From Curtobacterium sp. L6-1 (GTDB lineage Bacteria > Actinomycetota > Actinomycetes > Actinomycetales > Microbacteriaceae): 64,000 nt of DNA. Positions 53,243-62,608 of the stretch are shown here, piece by piece (the first letter of the stretch is position 1; every line of letters starts with the position of its first letter). The notes beneath the pieces are model-generated. The model was not told the origin of the DNA, did no database searches, and was given only the letters and a program-made list of their open reading frames with translations. Both the position numbers and the translations under genes were made by a program. The DNA is taken from the NCBI RefSeq assembly GCF_018885305.1, contig NZ_CP076544.1, forward strand, positions 1,674,001-1,738,000, given 5' to 3'.

Positions 53243-54562
53243 GTGACACCAGATGCCCCCGCGAAGCCCCGCCGCTCCCTGTTCGCCGACCTGACCCCGC
53301 TGCGCCGCTCCCCCGCCTTCGCCCGGCTCTGGCTCGGCAGTTCGATCGCCGGCATCGGCACGATGATGACGAGCGTCACGGTCGGGCTCGAGGTGTACGA
53401 GATCACCCGGTCGACGTTCATGGTCTCCCTGGTCGGCGTCGTCTCGCTCGTGCCGATGATCCTGGCCGGACTGTACGGCGGCATGCTCGCCGACGCGTTC
53501 GACCGGCGGACCGTCGCACTCGTCTCCGCCGTCTTCGCCTGGGTGTCGACGGCGCTCATCGCCGCGCACGCCTGGCTCGGCATGGAGAGCGTGGTCCTGC
53601 TGTACGTCCTGGTCACGGTCAACGCCGTCGCGGGCACGGTGATCGGCGCCTCACGCGCGGCGATCGTCCCGCGGCTGGTCGGCATCGAGCTCCTGCCCGC
53701 GGCGAGCGCCCTGAACAGCATCAGCGCCGGCTTCTCGGTGACGGTCGGGCCCGCGGTCGGCGGTGTCCTGGTCGCCGCGTTCGGCTTCGCCCCGACGTAC
53801 ACGGTCGACGTCGTGCTGTTCAGCGCGGCGTTCCTCGGCGTCGTCACGCTGCCGCGGATGGCCCCGGAGCACGACGCCCTGCGCCCCGGGCTGTCCTCGC
53901 TCATCGAGGGCGCGCAGTTCCTCCGGCGGTCGCGGAACATCACCATGACCTTCGTGCTCGACATCGTCGCGATGACGTTCGGGCAGCCGAGGGTGCTGTT
54001 CCCGGCGATCGGCGCACTCGTCGTCGGCGGCGGGTCGATCACCGTCGGCACCCTCACCGCCGCGTACGCGATCGGCGCGCTCCTGTCGGGCGTGTTCTCG
54101 GGGCCGCTCGGACACGTCCGTCGGCAGGGCGAGGCCGTCGGGTGGGCGATCACGGTCTACGGCGCGGCGATCGCCGGGTTCGGAGTGGTCGTGGCGTGCG
54201 CGCACCTCCTCGGCGGCCGGGCGTCGGAGACGTTCTCGTCGGGGATCCTGCCGGCGCTGGCGCTCTGCGCGCTGTTCCTCGCGGTGGCCGGCGGTGCGGA
54301 CAACGTGAGCAGCGTGTTCCGCGGGACGATCCTCCAGGCCGCCGCTCCGGACGGCATGCGCGGTCGACTGCAGGGCATCTTCATCGTCGTCGTCACCGGC
54401 GGTCCCCGCGTCGGCGACCTGTACGCCGGCCTGGTCGTCGCGGCCGGCTTCGCGTACCCGCCGGTCATCGGCGGCGTGCTCATCGTCGCGCTGGTCGCGC
54501 TGCTGCTCCGACTGGTGCCGTCCTTCCGCCGGTACGACGCCCTGCACCCGCACGCGAACTGA
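53243..54562 (+). CDS. MFS transporter (MFS_3 / EntS-like)
   Basis: 439 residues with about ten to twelve membrane helices. The N-terminus RRSPAFARLWLGSSIAGIGTMMTSVTVGLEVYEITRSTFMVSLVGV and the loop LYGGMLADAFDRRTVAL match the MFS_3 family, which includes siderophore and drug exporters. A conserved second-half motif is ILQAAAPDGMRGRLQGIFIVVV. No siderophore genes are nearby, so the substrate is unknown. The GTG at 53243 is the likely start. Confidence 0.92.
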   Translation: MTPDAPAKPRRSLFADLTPLRRSPAFARLWLGSSIAGIGTMMTSVTVGLEVYEITRSTFMVSLVGVVSLVPMILAGLYGGMLADAFDRRTVALVSAVFAWVSTALIAAHAWLGMESVVLLYVLVTVNAVAGTVIGASRAAIVPRLVGIELLPAASALNSISAGFSVTVGPAVGGVLVAAFGFAPTYTVDVVLFSAAFLGVVTLPRMAPEHDALRPGLSSLIEGAQFLRRSRNITMTFVLDIVAMTFGQPRVLFPAIGALVVGGGSITVGTLTAAYAIGALLSGVFSGPLGHVRRQGEAVGWAITVYGAAIAGFGVVVACAHLLGGRASETFSSGILPALALCALFLAVAGGADNVSSVFRGTILQAAAPDGMRGRLQGIFIVVVTGGPRVGDLYAGLVVAAGFAYPPVIGGVLIVALVALLLRLVPSFRRYDALHPHAN

Positions 54563-54570
54563 CGAGCCGG

Positions 54571-54576
54571 TACCGT
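54571..54576 (+). promoter_or_regulatory. Putative leaderless -10 (TACCGT) of the yihY-type gene
   Basis: TACCGT ends 7 nt before the ATG at 54584, favouring that start over the in-frame GTG at 54578. Confidence 0.4.
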
Positions 54577-54583
54577 CGTGGCC

Positions 54584-55714
54584 ATGCCCGAACGCCGAGG
54601 ACGCACCCTGCGGCGGATCGGCGTCCGAGCGGTCGTGCGCCGCACCTACCACTCGGTCATCCGGCACCGGGTGGTCGACTCCGCGGCGTCGCTGACCTTC
54701 TTCGCGCTCCTCACCGTGTTCCCGACGACCCTGACCGTCGTCTCGCTGCTCGCGATCGTCGACCGTGGCGGTGACAGCGTCGCGGACATCATCGGCATCC
54801 TCGGGATCATCGTCCGACCGGACACCGCCGAGCACTTCGCGACCCCGCTCCGGCAGCTGCTCACCCTCGACAACCCGTGGCTCGGTGCCACGATCGGGCT
54901 CGTCCTGACGCTGTGGTCGCTGTCCGGGCACGCGACCGCGTTCGGCCGCGCGATGAACGTCGCGTACGAGGTCGAGGAGGGTCGCCGGATCTGGAAGTTC
55001 CGCGGCATGATGCTCCTCGTCACGCTGCTCGTCATGGTGGGCGGTGCCGTGGCGATCGTCATCCTGCTCGGCACCCCGACGATCGCCGCCGCGGTCGCGC
55101 AGCAGCTCGGCTGGCCGACCTGGGTCGACGAGGTCTGGGACACGCTCAAGTGGCCGGTGCTCGCCGTGGACCTGGTCGTCATGGTCGCCGTGCTCTACAC
55201 CGCGACGCCGAACGTGCGGACGCCGCAGCTGCGCTGGGTCTCCGCGGGCGCCGGCTTCGCGATCGGCACCTGGGCGATCGCGACGGTCGGCTTCGCGGTC
55301 TACGTCGAGACGATCGGCAGCGGCAACCGGGCGTACGGCTGGCTCGGGGGCGCCCTGCTGCTCCTCGTGTACCTCTACGTCTCGAACTTCGTGCTCGTCG
55401 TCGGCGGGGAACTCGACTCCGAGGTGATCCGGATGCGGCAGCTGCTCGCCGGCATCGAGGCCGACGAGCGCATCCGGCTGCCGCTCCGGGACGTCACGCG
55501 CAACGCGACCCTGGCGCGCTGGCGCGAGCAGGACGTCACCACCGCCGCCCGCGTCCGGACCGCGGCGGCCGCCCTCCCCGACGGGGCGTCGCCCCGGCAG
55601 GAGCACCTGCGCACGGTGGCCGACGCGGCCCGCGACGACGACGCGCGTGCGGACGCGGTGCGGGCGGCGGGGACGCGGGCCGGCGCGGAGCGCGCGGACG
55701 AGCCGCTGGCCTGA
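54584..55714 (+). CDS. YihY/virulence factor BrkB-family membrane protein
   Basis: 376 residues. The family pattern is RVVDSAASLTFFALLTVFPTTLTVVSLLAI followed by several membrane helices and YGWLGGALLLLVYLYVSNFVLVVGGELDSEVIRMR, the signature of YihY/BrkB proteins. The last 95 residues are an Ala/Arg/Asp-rich cytoplasmic tail. The function of the family is unsettled (formerly mis-named RNase BN). It starts 21 bp after the MFS gene and may be cotranscribed, although a promoter hexamer is present. Confidence 0.92.
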   Translation: MPERRGRTLRRIGVRAVVRRTYHSVIRHRVVDSAASLTFFALLTVFPTTLTVVSLLAIVDRGGDSVADIIGILGIIVRPDTAEHFATPLRQLLTLDNPWLGATIGLVLTLWSLSGHATAFGRAMNVAYEVEEGRRIWKFRGMMLLVTLLVMVGGAVAIVILLGTPTIAAAVAQQLGWPTWVDEVWDTLKWPVLAVDLVVMVAVLYTATPNVRTPQLRWVSAGAGFAIGTWAIATVGFAVYVETIGSGNRAYGWLGGALLLLVYLYVSNFVLVVGGELDSEVIRMRQLLAGIEADERIRLPLRDVTRNATLARWREQDVTTAARVRTAAAALPDGASPRQEHLRTVADAARDDDARADAVRAAGTRAGAERADEPLA

Positions 55715-55798
55715 GCGGTCGACGTCCGCGCTCGCCGGGCCCTGCTCGCCGGGCGCACGGCCCGTTCGTCAGCGTCGGCTGTCCGGCCGCACCGGCTG

Positions 55799-55843
55799 CC
55801 GGACGGGAGGCGCGTGGCGGCGCCCCACGCGCCTCCCGTCCGG
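55799..55843. terminator. Perfect 19-bp palindrome between convergent yihY-type gene and aspA (GGGAGGC family)
   Basis: Arms 55799-55817 and 55825-55843 are exact complements around a 7-nt loop; the core is GACGGGAGGCGCGTGG. It lies 11 bp from the aspA stop and serves two convergent genes. Confidence 0.8.
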
Positions 55844-55854
55844 CCCGTGGTCCG

Positions 55855-57336
55855 TCAGGGGCGGGCGCGTCCCTCGGTGTCGCGGAGGTGCTGGTCGAGC
55901 ATCTCCTCGGTGACCACCGGGATGGCGCCCGTCGCGAGTTCGATGCCGGACAGTCGCGCGGGGCTGAGGACGCGGTGCACCTGGTCCTCGTCCATCAGAC
56001 CCGCCGCGATCACGAGCGTCGAGATGGGCGTGGACGTCGTCAGCGCCGTGTGCGCGATCGAGGCGGCGGCGGCGTAGCCGATGTACGGCGTCAGCGCGGT
56101 GACGACGCCGACGTTCGTGTCGACCTGGGCGGCGAGCTTGGCCTCGTTCGCCTCGATGCCGACCACGCAGTGCTCGCGCAGCGTCGCGCAGCCGCGGGCC
56201 ATCCACTGCAGCGACTGCAGGATGCTGTGGGCGATGACCGGCTCGAAGGCGTTGAGCTGCAGCTGCCCGCCCTCCGCCGCCATCGTCACCGTGGTGTCCG
56301 CACCGGCGACCGCGAACGCGATCTGGTTGACGACCTCGGGGATCACCGGGTTCACCTTGCCCGGCATGATCGAGGACCCCGCCTGCCGGGGCGGCAGCGT
56401 GATCTCGCCCAGGCCGGCCTGCGGACCCGATGCGAGCAGCCGCAGGTCGTTGCAGATCTTCGAGAGCTTCGCGGCGCTGCGCTTCACGGTGCCGGACAGC
56501 GTCATGAACGAACCGGCGTCGCTCGTCGCCTCGATGAGGTCGGGGGCGGTCACGACGTCGATGCCGCTCGCCTCCTGCAGCTGGCGACGGACCTCGTCGC
56601 GGTAGAGCGGATCCGCCGTGATGCCGGTGCCGATGGCCGTCGCGCCGAGGTTCATCTCCGCCAGCAGCGGCACCGCCCGGCGCAGCTGGACGACGTCCTC
56701 CTGGATGGTGTGCGCGAAGCCGGTGAACTCCTGCCCGAGCGTCATCGGCACGGCGTCCTGCAGCTGGGTGCGCCCGACCTTGAGGACGTCGGCGAACACG
56801 GCACCCCGCTCCGCGAACGCCGCCGAGAGCTGCTCGAGCTGGTCGGCGAGCCGGCGGACGCCGTAGATCATCGCGATCTTGATGCTCGTCGGGTAGGTGT
56901 CGTTCGTGGACTGGCTACGGTTCACGTGGTCGATCGGGTGCAGGTGGGCGTAGTCGCCGCGCTCCCGGCCGAGGATCTCGAGGGCCCGGTTCGCCAGGAC
57001 CTCGTTCGTGTTCATGTTCGTGCTCGTGCCCGCGCCGCCCTGGATGACGTCCACCACGAACTGGTCGCGGAGCCCGCCGTCACGGACCTCCTGCGCGGCC
57101 CGGTCGATCGCGTCGGCACGTTCGGCGTCGAGGACCCCGATCGCCTTGTTCGCCCGAGCCGCGGCCTGCTTCACCGTGACGAGGGCGGCGACGAGGTCCG
57201 GGTACACCGCGATCGGCACCGAGGCGATCGGGAAGTTCTCCATCGCACGGAGGGTGTTGATGCCCCAGTAGGAGTCGACCGGCACCTCCCTCGAGCCCAG
57301 GGAATCGGTCTCGGTGCGTGTGGCGGCGCTCGTCAC
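55855..57336 (-). CDS. aspA: Aspartate ammonia-lyase
   Basis: 493 residues. The fumarase/aspartase signature GSSIMPGKVNPV contains the catalytic Ser, and NMNTNEVLANRA, HVNRSQSTNDTYPTSIKIA and VGRTQLQDAVPMTLGQEF are aspartase-type blocks. It would convert aspartate to fumarate and ammonia; a class II fumarase is the alternative, but LPPRQAGSSIMPG and the N-terminus DSLGSREVPVDSYWGINTLRAMENF favour AspA. The GTG at 57336 has a GAGAGGA ribosome-binding site. Monocistronic. Confidence 0.9.
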   Translation of the reverse strand: MTSAATRTETDSLGSREVPVDSYWGINTLRAMENFPIASVPIAVYPDLVAALVTVKQAAARANKAIGVLDAERADAIDRAAQEVRDGGLRDQFVVDVIQGGAGTSTNMNTNEVLANRALEILGRERGDYAHLHPIDHVNRSQSTNDTYPTSIKIAMIYGVRRLADQLEQLSAAFAERGAVFADVLKVGRTQLQDAVPMTLGQEFTGFAHTIQEDVVQLRRAVPLLAEMNLGATAIGTGITADPLYRDEVRRQLQEASGIDVVTAPDLIEATSDAGSFMTLSGTVKRSAAKLSKICNDLRLLASGPQAGLGEITLPPRQAGSSIMPGKVNPVIPEVVNQIAFAVAGADTTVTMAAEGGQLQLNAFEPVIAHSILQSLQWMARGCATLREHCVVGIEANEAKLAAQVDTNVGVVTALTPYIGYAAAASIAHTALTTSTPISTLVIAAGLMDEDQVHRVLSPARLSGIELATGAIPVVTEEMLDQHLRDTEGRARP

Positions 57337-57436
57337 GTGGTGTTCCTCTCCGTCGCGGGTCACCACCCGAGGCTAGTACGCGACCGTCCGGCCGGTGCTG
57401 GCCTGTGGACGGACGCCCGGCGGCGGGACCGACCCG

Positions 57437-57733
57437 TCAGTGGAAGGCGGGGACGATGAGGTAGATGCCGTACAGCACGGCCGCACCGCAGAGCGCGAAG
57501 CAGAGGACCGCGAGGGCCCGGAACGCCCGGATCGCTCCCGAGGCCGCGGTCGGGTCCGGGAAGCCGGCGGTGGCCGGGCCGATGGTGCCGTCGTCCTTCA
57601 CGGTGTACTTGCCGGCGCGGGCGTCCGCGGCGCTCCAGAAGCGGAGGCCCACCGAGTAGACGGCCACGACGAAGCACGCCGAGACGACGGCGACCAGTGC
57701 CACGAGGAGGAACGCTCCCCAGTCGATGCCCAT
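57437..57733 (-). CDS. Small two-pass membrane protein downstream of pitA
   Basis: 98 residues. Two membrane segments (WGAFLLVALVAVVSACFVVAVYSVGLRF and ALAVLCFALCGAAVLYGIYLIV) flank a polar loop (SAADARAGKYTVKDDGTIGP). Small proteins of this pattern commonly follow actinobacterial pit genes. The ATG overlaps the pitA stop by one base (TGATG), so a partner or regulator of the transporter is plausible but unproven. Confidence 0.85.
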   Translation of the reverse strand: MGIDWGAFLLVALVAVVSACFVVAVYSVGLRFWSAADARAGKYTVKDDGTIGPATAGFPDPTAASGAIRAFRALAVLCFALCGAAVLYGIYLIVPAFH

Positions 57734-58989
57734 CAGCGACGGCCTCCCTTGCGTCCGGCCATGCGACGGAGGGTCCGCTCGCGGCTCAGTTCGGCGCGAC
57801 GGGCGGCGACCGCCTCGGCACGCTTCTTGCGCTGCAGGTCGCGCTGCTCCTTGCGGGTCAGCACGGCGTTCGCGGCGACGTCGATCTCGATGGCGGACGC
57901 GTGCTCGTGCGGCTTGCGCAGCGACCAGAGGTACAGCCCGAGGATCACCACGGCGCCGACGACGGCGTCGATGACCAGGCCGACCACGCCGAAGCGGGCG
58001 ATGCCCGACGCGACCGCACCCACCGCGGCGGCGGCCGGCAGCGTGATGAACCAGGCGATGACGATCTTGCCCGCGGTCGACCACTGGATCTTCGACCCGC
58101 GACGACCGAGGCCGGCGCCGATGATCGAGCCCGAGGACACCTGCGTGGTGGAGAGCGCGAAGCCGAGGTGGCTCGACGCGAGGATCGTCGCGGCGGTCGA
58201 GGCCTCGGCGGCGAAGCCCTGCGTGGCACGGATCTCGGTGATGCCGGAGCCGAGCGTGCGGATGATCCGCCACCCGCCCGTGTAGGTGCCGAGGGCGATC
58301 GCGAGGGCACAGGCGACGACGACCCAGAACTGCACGCCCTGGTCGGCGGACTGGGCGCCGGACGCGATCAACGTCAACGTGATGACGCCCATCGTCTTCT
58401 GCGCGTCGTTCGTGCCGTGCGCGAGCGAGACCATCGAGCTCGTGAAGATCTGTCCGACCCGGAAGCCGCCGCGCTCGTTCGGGAAGACCGGGCGGCGGGT
58501 GATGCGGTAGGCGATCCGGGTGGCGAGCAGCGACACCAGGGCCGCGATCACCGGCGACAGGAACGCCGGGATGATGACCACCGTCAGCAGGGCCGCGTAG
58601 TTCACCGAGTCGAACCCAGCACCGACGATCGCGGCACCGATCAGGCCGCCGAAGAGCGCGTGCGAGGACGACGACGGCAGGCCGCGCAGCCACGTGATCA
58701 TGTTCCAGACCACCGCGCCGATCAGCCCCGCGAAGATCATCTCCGGACTGATGGCGACGCCACCGGGTCCCTCGTTGATGAGCCCGTGCGAGATCGACGT
58801 GGCCACGGCGGTGCTGAGGAACGCACCGACCAGGTTGAGCACCGCTGCGACGGAGACCGCCACCGTGGGCTTCATGGCGCCGGTCGCGATCGGGGTCGCC
58901 ATTGCGTTGGCGGTGTCGTGAAAACCGTTTGTGAAGTCGAAGAAGAGGGCCAACGCAATGACCAGGACGACTATGAGCGTGATGTCCAC
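57733..58989 (-). CDS. pitA: Low-affinity inorganic phosphate transporter (Pit family)
   Basis: About 418 residues. The duplicated Pit motifs are FFDFTNGFHDTANAMATPIATG near the N-terminus and SSMVSLAHGTNDAQKTMGVITL in the second half, each followed by hydrophobic helices. The C-terminus is a basic coiled region (KEQRDLQRKKRAEAVAARRAEL). It symports metal-phosphate with protons. The GTG at 58989 (VDITLIVVLVIAL) is used; a TTG at 58998 is possible. First gene of a pair with the small membrane protein. Confidence 0.94.
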   Translation of the reverse strand: MDITLIVVLVIALALFFDFTNGFHDTANAMATPIATGAMKPTVAVSVAAVLNLVGAFLSTAVATSISHGLINEGPGGVAISPEMIFAGLIGAVVWNMITWLRGLPSSSSHALFGGLIGAAIVGAGFDSVNYAALLTVVIIPAFLSPVIAALVSLLATRIAYRITRRPVFPNERGGFRVGQIFTSSMVSLAHGTNDAQKTMGVITLTLIASGAQSADQGVQFWVVVACALAIALGTYTGGWRIIRTLGSGITEIRATQGFAAEASTAATILASSHLGFALSTTQVSSGSIIGAGLGRRGSKIQWSTAGKIVIAWFITLPAAAAVGAVASGIARFGVVGLVIDAVVGAVVILGLYLWSLRKPHEHASAIEIDVAANAVLTRKEQRDLQRKKRAEAVAARRAELSRERTLRRMAGRKGGRR

Positions 58990-59102
58990 CGCGGGCAAGT
59001 GTCCCAGGCGGGCGGTCCCGGGGCAAGCCGAGCGGACACCTGTTGTTCATCTGCGCTTCACGTCCGCCCGGGTCCGCGCCCCGGGGATGGGATGATGGAC
59101 CC

Positions 59103-60791
59103 GTGGACATCGCCGAGCTGCTCATCCTGTTGGTCGGATCGCTCGCCGTCACGGGGGTCGCCCGCGCCTGGGGCCTCCCCGCGCCGCTCCTCGTCACCGC
59201 CGTGGCCCTGGGGGTGTCGTTCATCCCCGGCTTGCCGCACATCGAGATCGACTCCGAGGTCATCCTGACGGTCGTCCTGCCGCCACTGCTGTACTCCGCG
59301 GCGCTCGACGTGTCGTGGCAGAGCTTCCGCAGCTCCATCAAGCAGATCCGCCGGCTCGGGATCTTCCTCGTCATCATCACGGCACTGGCCGTCGGGCTCG
59401 CCGCGTACCTGATCATCCCGGACATGACCTGGCCCGCCGCGATCCTGCTCGGCGCCATCGTCGCCCCGCCGGACGCCGTCTCCGCCGCGGCGATCGGCCG
59501 GAAGCTCGGTCTCCCCCGCCGCGTGATGACCGTGCTGTCCGGCGAGAGCCTCATCAACGACGCGGCCTCGCTGACGCTCGTGCGGGTGTTCACGCTCATC
59601 ATCGCCGGCACCTCGCTGACGGTGTGGCAGGACCTCGGGATCTTCGGACTCGCGATCGGCGTCGGGCTCGTCGTCGGCGGTGTGCTCGGCGTCGTCGTGC
59701 ACTGGATCCGGATGCGCATCAACGACCCCGTGGTCGAGACGATCATGAGCATCCTGCTGCCGTTCGTCGCGTACATCCTGGCCGAGGAGCTCTCCGGCTC
59801 GGGCGTCATCGCCGTCGTGACCGCGGGGCTGTACATCGGCTACAACTCCCCCAAGGAGGGCTACGCGACCCGACTGCAGGAGCGCCCGCTCTGGACGAGC
59901 GTCGACGTCATCCTCGAGGGCTTCGTCTTCGCGCTCATCGGCCTGCAGCTGAACACCGTCGTGCAGGACCTCGTCGAGAGCGAGCGGAGCCTGGGCCAGA
60001 CCCTCACCGCCGCGGCCGTCGTCCTCGCCGTCGTCATCGTCGTGCGCCCGCTCTTCATCTTCGAGTCGTACGTGCGCAACCGCCTGCACGGCCGGTTCGT
60101 CCGTCCGCTCCGGATCCGCGCCTCCCGGGGGCACCGCTCCCTGCGGTGGCTGCGCGGCACCGCCGAGCCGAAGCTCAACTGGCGCGAGCTCACCGTCATC
60201 TCGTGGACCGGCATGCGCGGCGTGGTGACGCTCGCCGCCGCCGTCTCGGTGGTGGCGAGCTCGACCCAGATCCCGGCGCAGGACACCATCTTCGTCATCG
60301 CGTTCATCGTCACCGTCGGCACGCTCCTGCTGCAGGGCCTGACCCTGCCGTTCGTCATCCGCGCGCTCAAGGTGCAGGACCCGTCCGAGGACGACATGGA
60401 CCGTCGCAGCGAGATGCTGCTCAACCAGCGCACCACCGTGGCCGCCATCGAGCTGCTCGACCGACGCCGTCCGGCGTGGGCCGAGCGGTACGGGCGGGAG
60501 GCGGTGGACGCGGTCGTCCCGCGGCTCAAGTCACGACTCGAGCGGCAGGCCGAGACGTTCCGGCAGGACGCCGAGGACGAGGAGTCCGAGGAGCGCATGG
60601 CCCCGATCCGCCTCCGTGGAGCGCAGATCCAGGACATCCGGCGCGAGCTGCTCGACCGGCGCCGCGAGATCGTGCTCGAGGAACGCGAGAAGGGCAACCT
60701 CGACGAGGAGGTCATGCGCCGCGTGCTCGTGACGCTCGACGCCGAGGAGCTCGCGATGGACTCGGCACAGGCGTCGCGCAGCCGTTCCTGA
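59103..60791 (+). CDS. Na+/H+ antiporter, CPA1 (NhaP-like) family
   Basis: 562 residues. About twelve helices in the first 430 residues; the conserved ion-site region is LLGAIVAPPDAVSAAAIGRKLGLPRRVMTVLSGESLINDAASLTLVRVF, characteristic of CPA1 antiporters. SWTGMRGVVTLAAAVSVV is a second family block. A cytoplasmic C-terminal helix-rich tail of about 120 residues follows and may be regulatory. The GTG at 59103 is chosen from the alignment of DIAELLILLVGSLAVTG with family starts; GATGAT lies 6 nt upstream. Confidence 0.93.
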   Translation: MDIAELLILLVGSLAVTGVARAWGLPAPLLVTAVALGVSFIPGLPHIEIDSEVILTVVLPPLLYSAALDVSWQSFRSSIKQIRRLGIFLVIITALAVGLAAYLIIPDMTWPAAILLGAIVAPPDAVSAAAIGRKLGLPRRVMTVLSGESLINDAASLTLVRVFTLIIAGTSLTVWQDLGIFGLAIGVGLVVGGVLGVVVHWIRMRINDPVVETIMSILLPFVAYILAEELSGSGVIAVVTAGLYIGYNSPKEGYATRLQERPLWTSVDVILEGFVFALIGLQLNTVVQDLVESERSLGQTLTAAAVVLAVVIVVRPLFIFESYVRNRLHGRFVRPLRIRASRGHRSLRWLRGTAEPKLNWRELTVISWTGMRGVVTLAAAVSVVASSTQIPAQDTIFVIAFIVTVGTLLLQGLTLPFVIRALKVQDPSEDDMDRRSEMLLNQRTTVAAIELLDRRRPAWAERYGREAVDAVVPRLKSRLERQAETFRQDAEDEESEERMAPIRLRGAQIQDIRRELLDRRREIVLEEREKGNLDEEVMRRVLVTLDAEELAMDSAQASRSRS

Positions 60792-60866
60792 CCTCGTGCC
60801 GGTCCCGGTGCCCGGGCGTATCGTGGAGCGCCAGACGGACCAGACAGGACAGGAGCACACCGCCGA

Positions 60867-62210
60867 GTGAGCACGCCGCGGAACGACCGACCCAGGAACA
60901 ACGACCTGCCCGACCGGGCCGCCGCGGCGACCGGGGCGGGACGCGCACGGCGCACTCCTCGGACCGCTCCGCCCCCGAAGCAGCAGCTCGGCCGCTACCG
61001 GCGCTGGTACGCGACCCTGCACCCGTCGCTGCAGCTCATCGGGCTGCAGCTCTGGATGCCGCTGTTCTTCATCGTCGGGTTCTGCCTCTGCTACGTCTTC
61101 GCCTTCCACGCGCCCCACCCGCACGACGTCCCGGTGGCGCTCATCGGCAGCGACCCGACCCTCGTGGCCGCGGTGCAGCAGGCGCTGCCGGGCGAGTTCG
61201 TCTTCCACTCGTACGACTCCCTGGTCGCGGCGAAGCGGGACGTGCTCGCGGGGTCGATGGCCGTCGCGTACGACCCGTCGACGAACGAGTTCTGGAAGGC
61301 GAGCGCACACCAGTTCCAGGTGGCGAGCCTCGTCCCCGCGACGCTGACCGCCGTGCTCACCGGGCTCGGGGTCGCGTCGCCGAAGGTCACCGAACTCGCA
61401 CCGCTGCCCGCCTGGGACGAGTACGGCACCGTCCCGATGTACGTGATGCTCGCGTGGTGCATCGGCGGCTACATGGTCGCGATGTTCATCGGGATCATGG
61501 GCGGACCGCTCCGCCACCGCACGCGCATGGCGGTCATCGTCACCGGCGGCCTGGTCATCTCGCTCATCACGAACACGCTCGCAGGCCCCGTCGTCGGCGC
61601 GATCCACGGCCACTTCGTCCCGCTCGTGCTCATCGCCTGGGGCTGGATCGTCGCCATCGGCCTGGCCGTGAACGGGTTGAGCTACTTCGTCGGACGGTTC
61701 ATCGCCGCCCCCGCGATGATCTGCTTCGTCTTCCTGTCGATGCCGTCCTCCGGTGGCGCCTACCCGAAGTGGTTCATGCCCGAGCCCTTCGCATGGCTGA
61801 ACAACGTCGTGGTCGGTTCGAGCATGGTCGACATGATCAAGCACCAGGTCTACGGCGTCGGCCCCGGCCCGGCGCGCGGGCTCCTCACGATGGCCTGCTA
61901 CGCCCTCGCCGGACTCGTGCTCATGTACTTCGGCAAGAAGTGGTGGGAGCGCCGACGCATCCGCGCGATCGTCACCGGCCGGACCACGATGTTCCAGGAT
62001 GCGAACACCGCGAACCGCGAGTTCCTCGGCCGGGAGCGCGACGCCGAGCTCGAGCGGCACGGGTTGACCTCGACCGCAACCGGCACGCTCCAGGTGGTGC
62101 CCGACGACGGGTGGGAGGACGAGCGGGCAGCCGGCGACGTCTTCACGGGCGGACGGGACGGCCTGGAGAACGAACCGGTCAACCCGCACCGGCAGCAGTC
62201 CGGCCGCTGA
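60867..62210 (+). CDS. YhgE/ABC-2-permease-like membrane protein of unknown function
   Basis: 447 residues. A basic Pro/Arg-rich N-terminus, one membrane segment (LWMPLFFIVGFCLCYVFAF), an outer domain of about 110 residues (VPVALIGSDPTLVAAVQQAL, VAAKRDVLAGSMAVAYDPS) and then about five further helices (MYVMLAWCIGGYMVAMFIGIM, VIVTGGLVISLITNTLAG and others). This is the arrangement of ABC-2-type permeases and of YhgE/Pip/DUF3533 proteins, but no ATPase is adjacent. The GTG at 60867 has a GGACAGGAG ribosome-binding region and TATCGT at 60819-60824 as a -10 candidate. Confidence 0.75.
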   Translation: MSTPRNDRPRNNDLPDRAAAATGAGRARRTPRTAPPPKQQLGRYRRWYATLHPSLQLIGLQLWMPLFFIVGFCLCYVFAFHAPHPHDVPVALIGSDPTLVAAVQQALPGEFVFHSYDSLVAAKRDVLAGSMAVAYDPSTNEFWKASAHQFQVASLVPATLTAVLTGLGVASPKVTELAPLPAWDEYGTVPMYVMLAWCIGGYMVAMFIGIMGGPLRHRTRMAVIVTGGLVISLITNTLAGPVVGAIHGHFVPLVLIAWGWIVAIGLAVNGLSYFVGRFIAAPAMICFVFLSMPSSGGAYPKWFMPEPFAWLNNVVVGSSMVDMIKHQVYGVGPGPARGLLTMACYALAGLVLMYFGKKWWERRRIRAIVTGRTTMFQDANTANREFLGRERDAELERHGLTSTATGTLQVVPDDGWEDERAAGDVFTGGRDGLENEPVNPHRQQSGR

Positions 62211-62292
62211 GCGAGGGTGTCGGCAGCTGCCGGGGCCGTGTGCTCGGGCGGACGACGGCACCTCGTGCCCGGGTGGGTATCCTGGTGCGACC

Positions 62293-62577
62293 ATGACCCG
62301 CACCGCCTGGCACCGCCTCCTCGTCACGATCGTCGTCGTCTTCCTCGTGCTCGCGGCGCTGTCGTACGTGACGAGCATCGTGCTCGCCCCGAGCGGTGGC
62401 CGGAGCGTCGCCGGGCTCTGGGACGGGTGGGCGATGTTCTCGCTCGTCGCCGCGATCGCGTTCGGGGTCGTCGACTTCTTCGTCCGGCCGCTCGGCGGGC
62501 AGAGCGGGGACGCGGACGTCATGGCCGAGGCCGAGGCGGCACGCACCGGCAGCACCCGGACGCAGCGCTCCCGCTGA
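62293..62577 (+). CDS. Small two-pass membrane protein
   Basis: 94 residues with two hydrophobic segments (LLVTIVVVFLVLAALSYVTSIVL and AMFSLVAAIAFGVVDFFV) and a polar tail. No family recognised. TATCCT (62278-62283) lies 9 nt before the ATG, so the mRNA has little or no leader. It follows the YhgE-like gene by 82 bp and is followed by a large tandem repeat. Confidence 0.75.
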   Translation: MTRTAWHRLLVTIVVVFLVLAALSYVTSIVLAPSGGRSVAGLWDGWAMFSLVAAIAFGVVDFFVRPLGGQSGDADVMAEAEAARTGSTRTQRSR

Positions 62578-62608
62578 CGGCCGGCCCGCGGACGTCCGTC
62601 CGGGCGCC

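Noticed and set aside
59315..62296. A 993-codon frame overlapping the antiporter and YhgE-like genes on the same strand
   Set aside because: It is out of frame with two recognisable membrane proteins and is Arg/Pro/His-rich throughout, a frame-shifted shadow.
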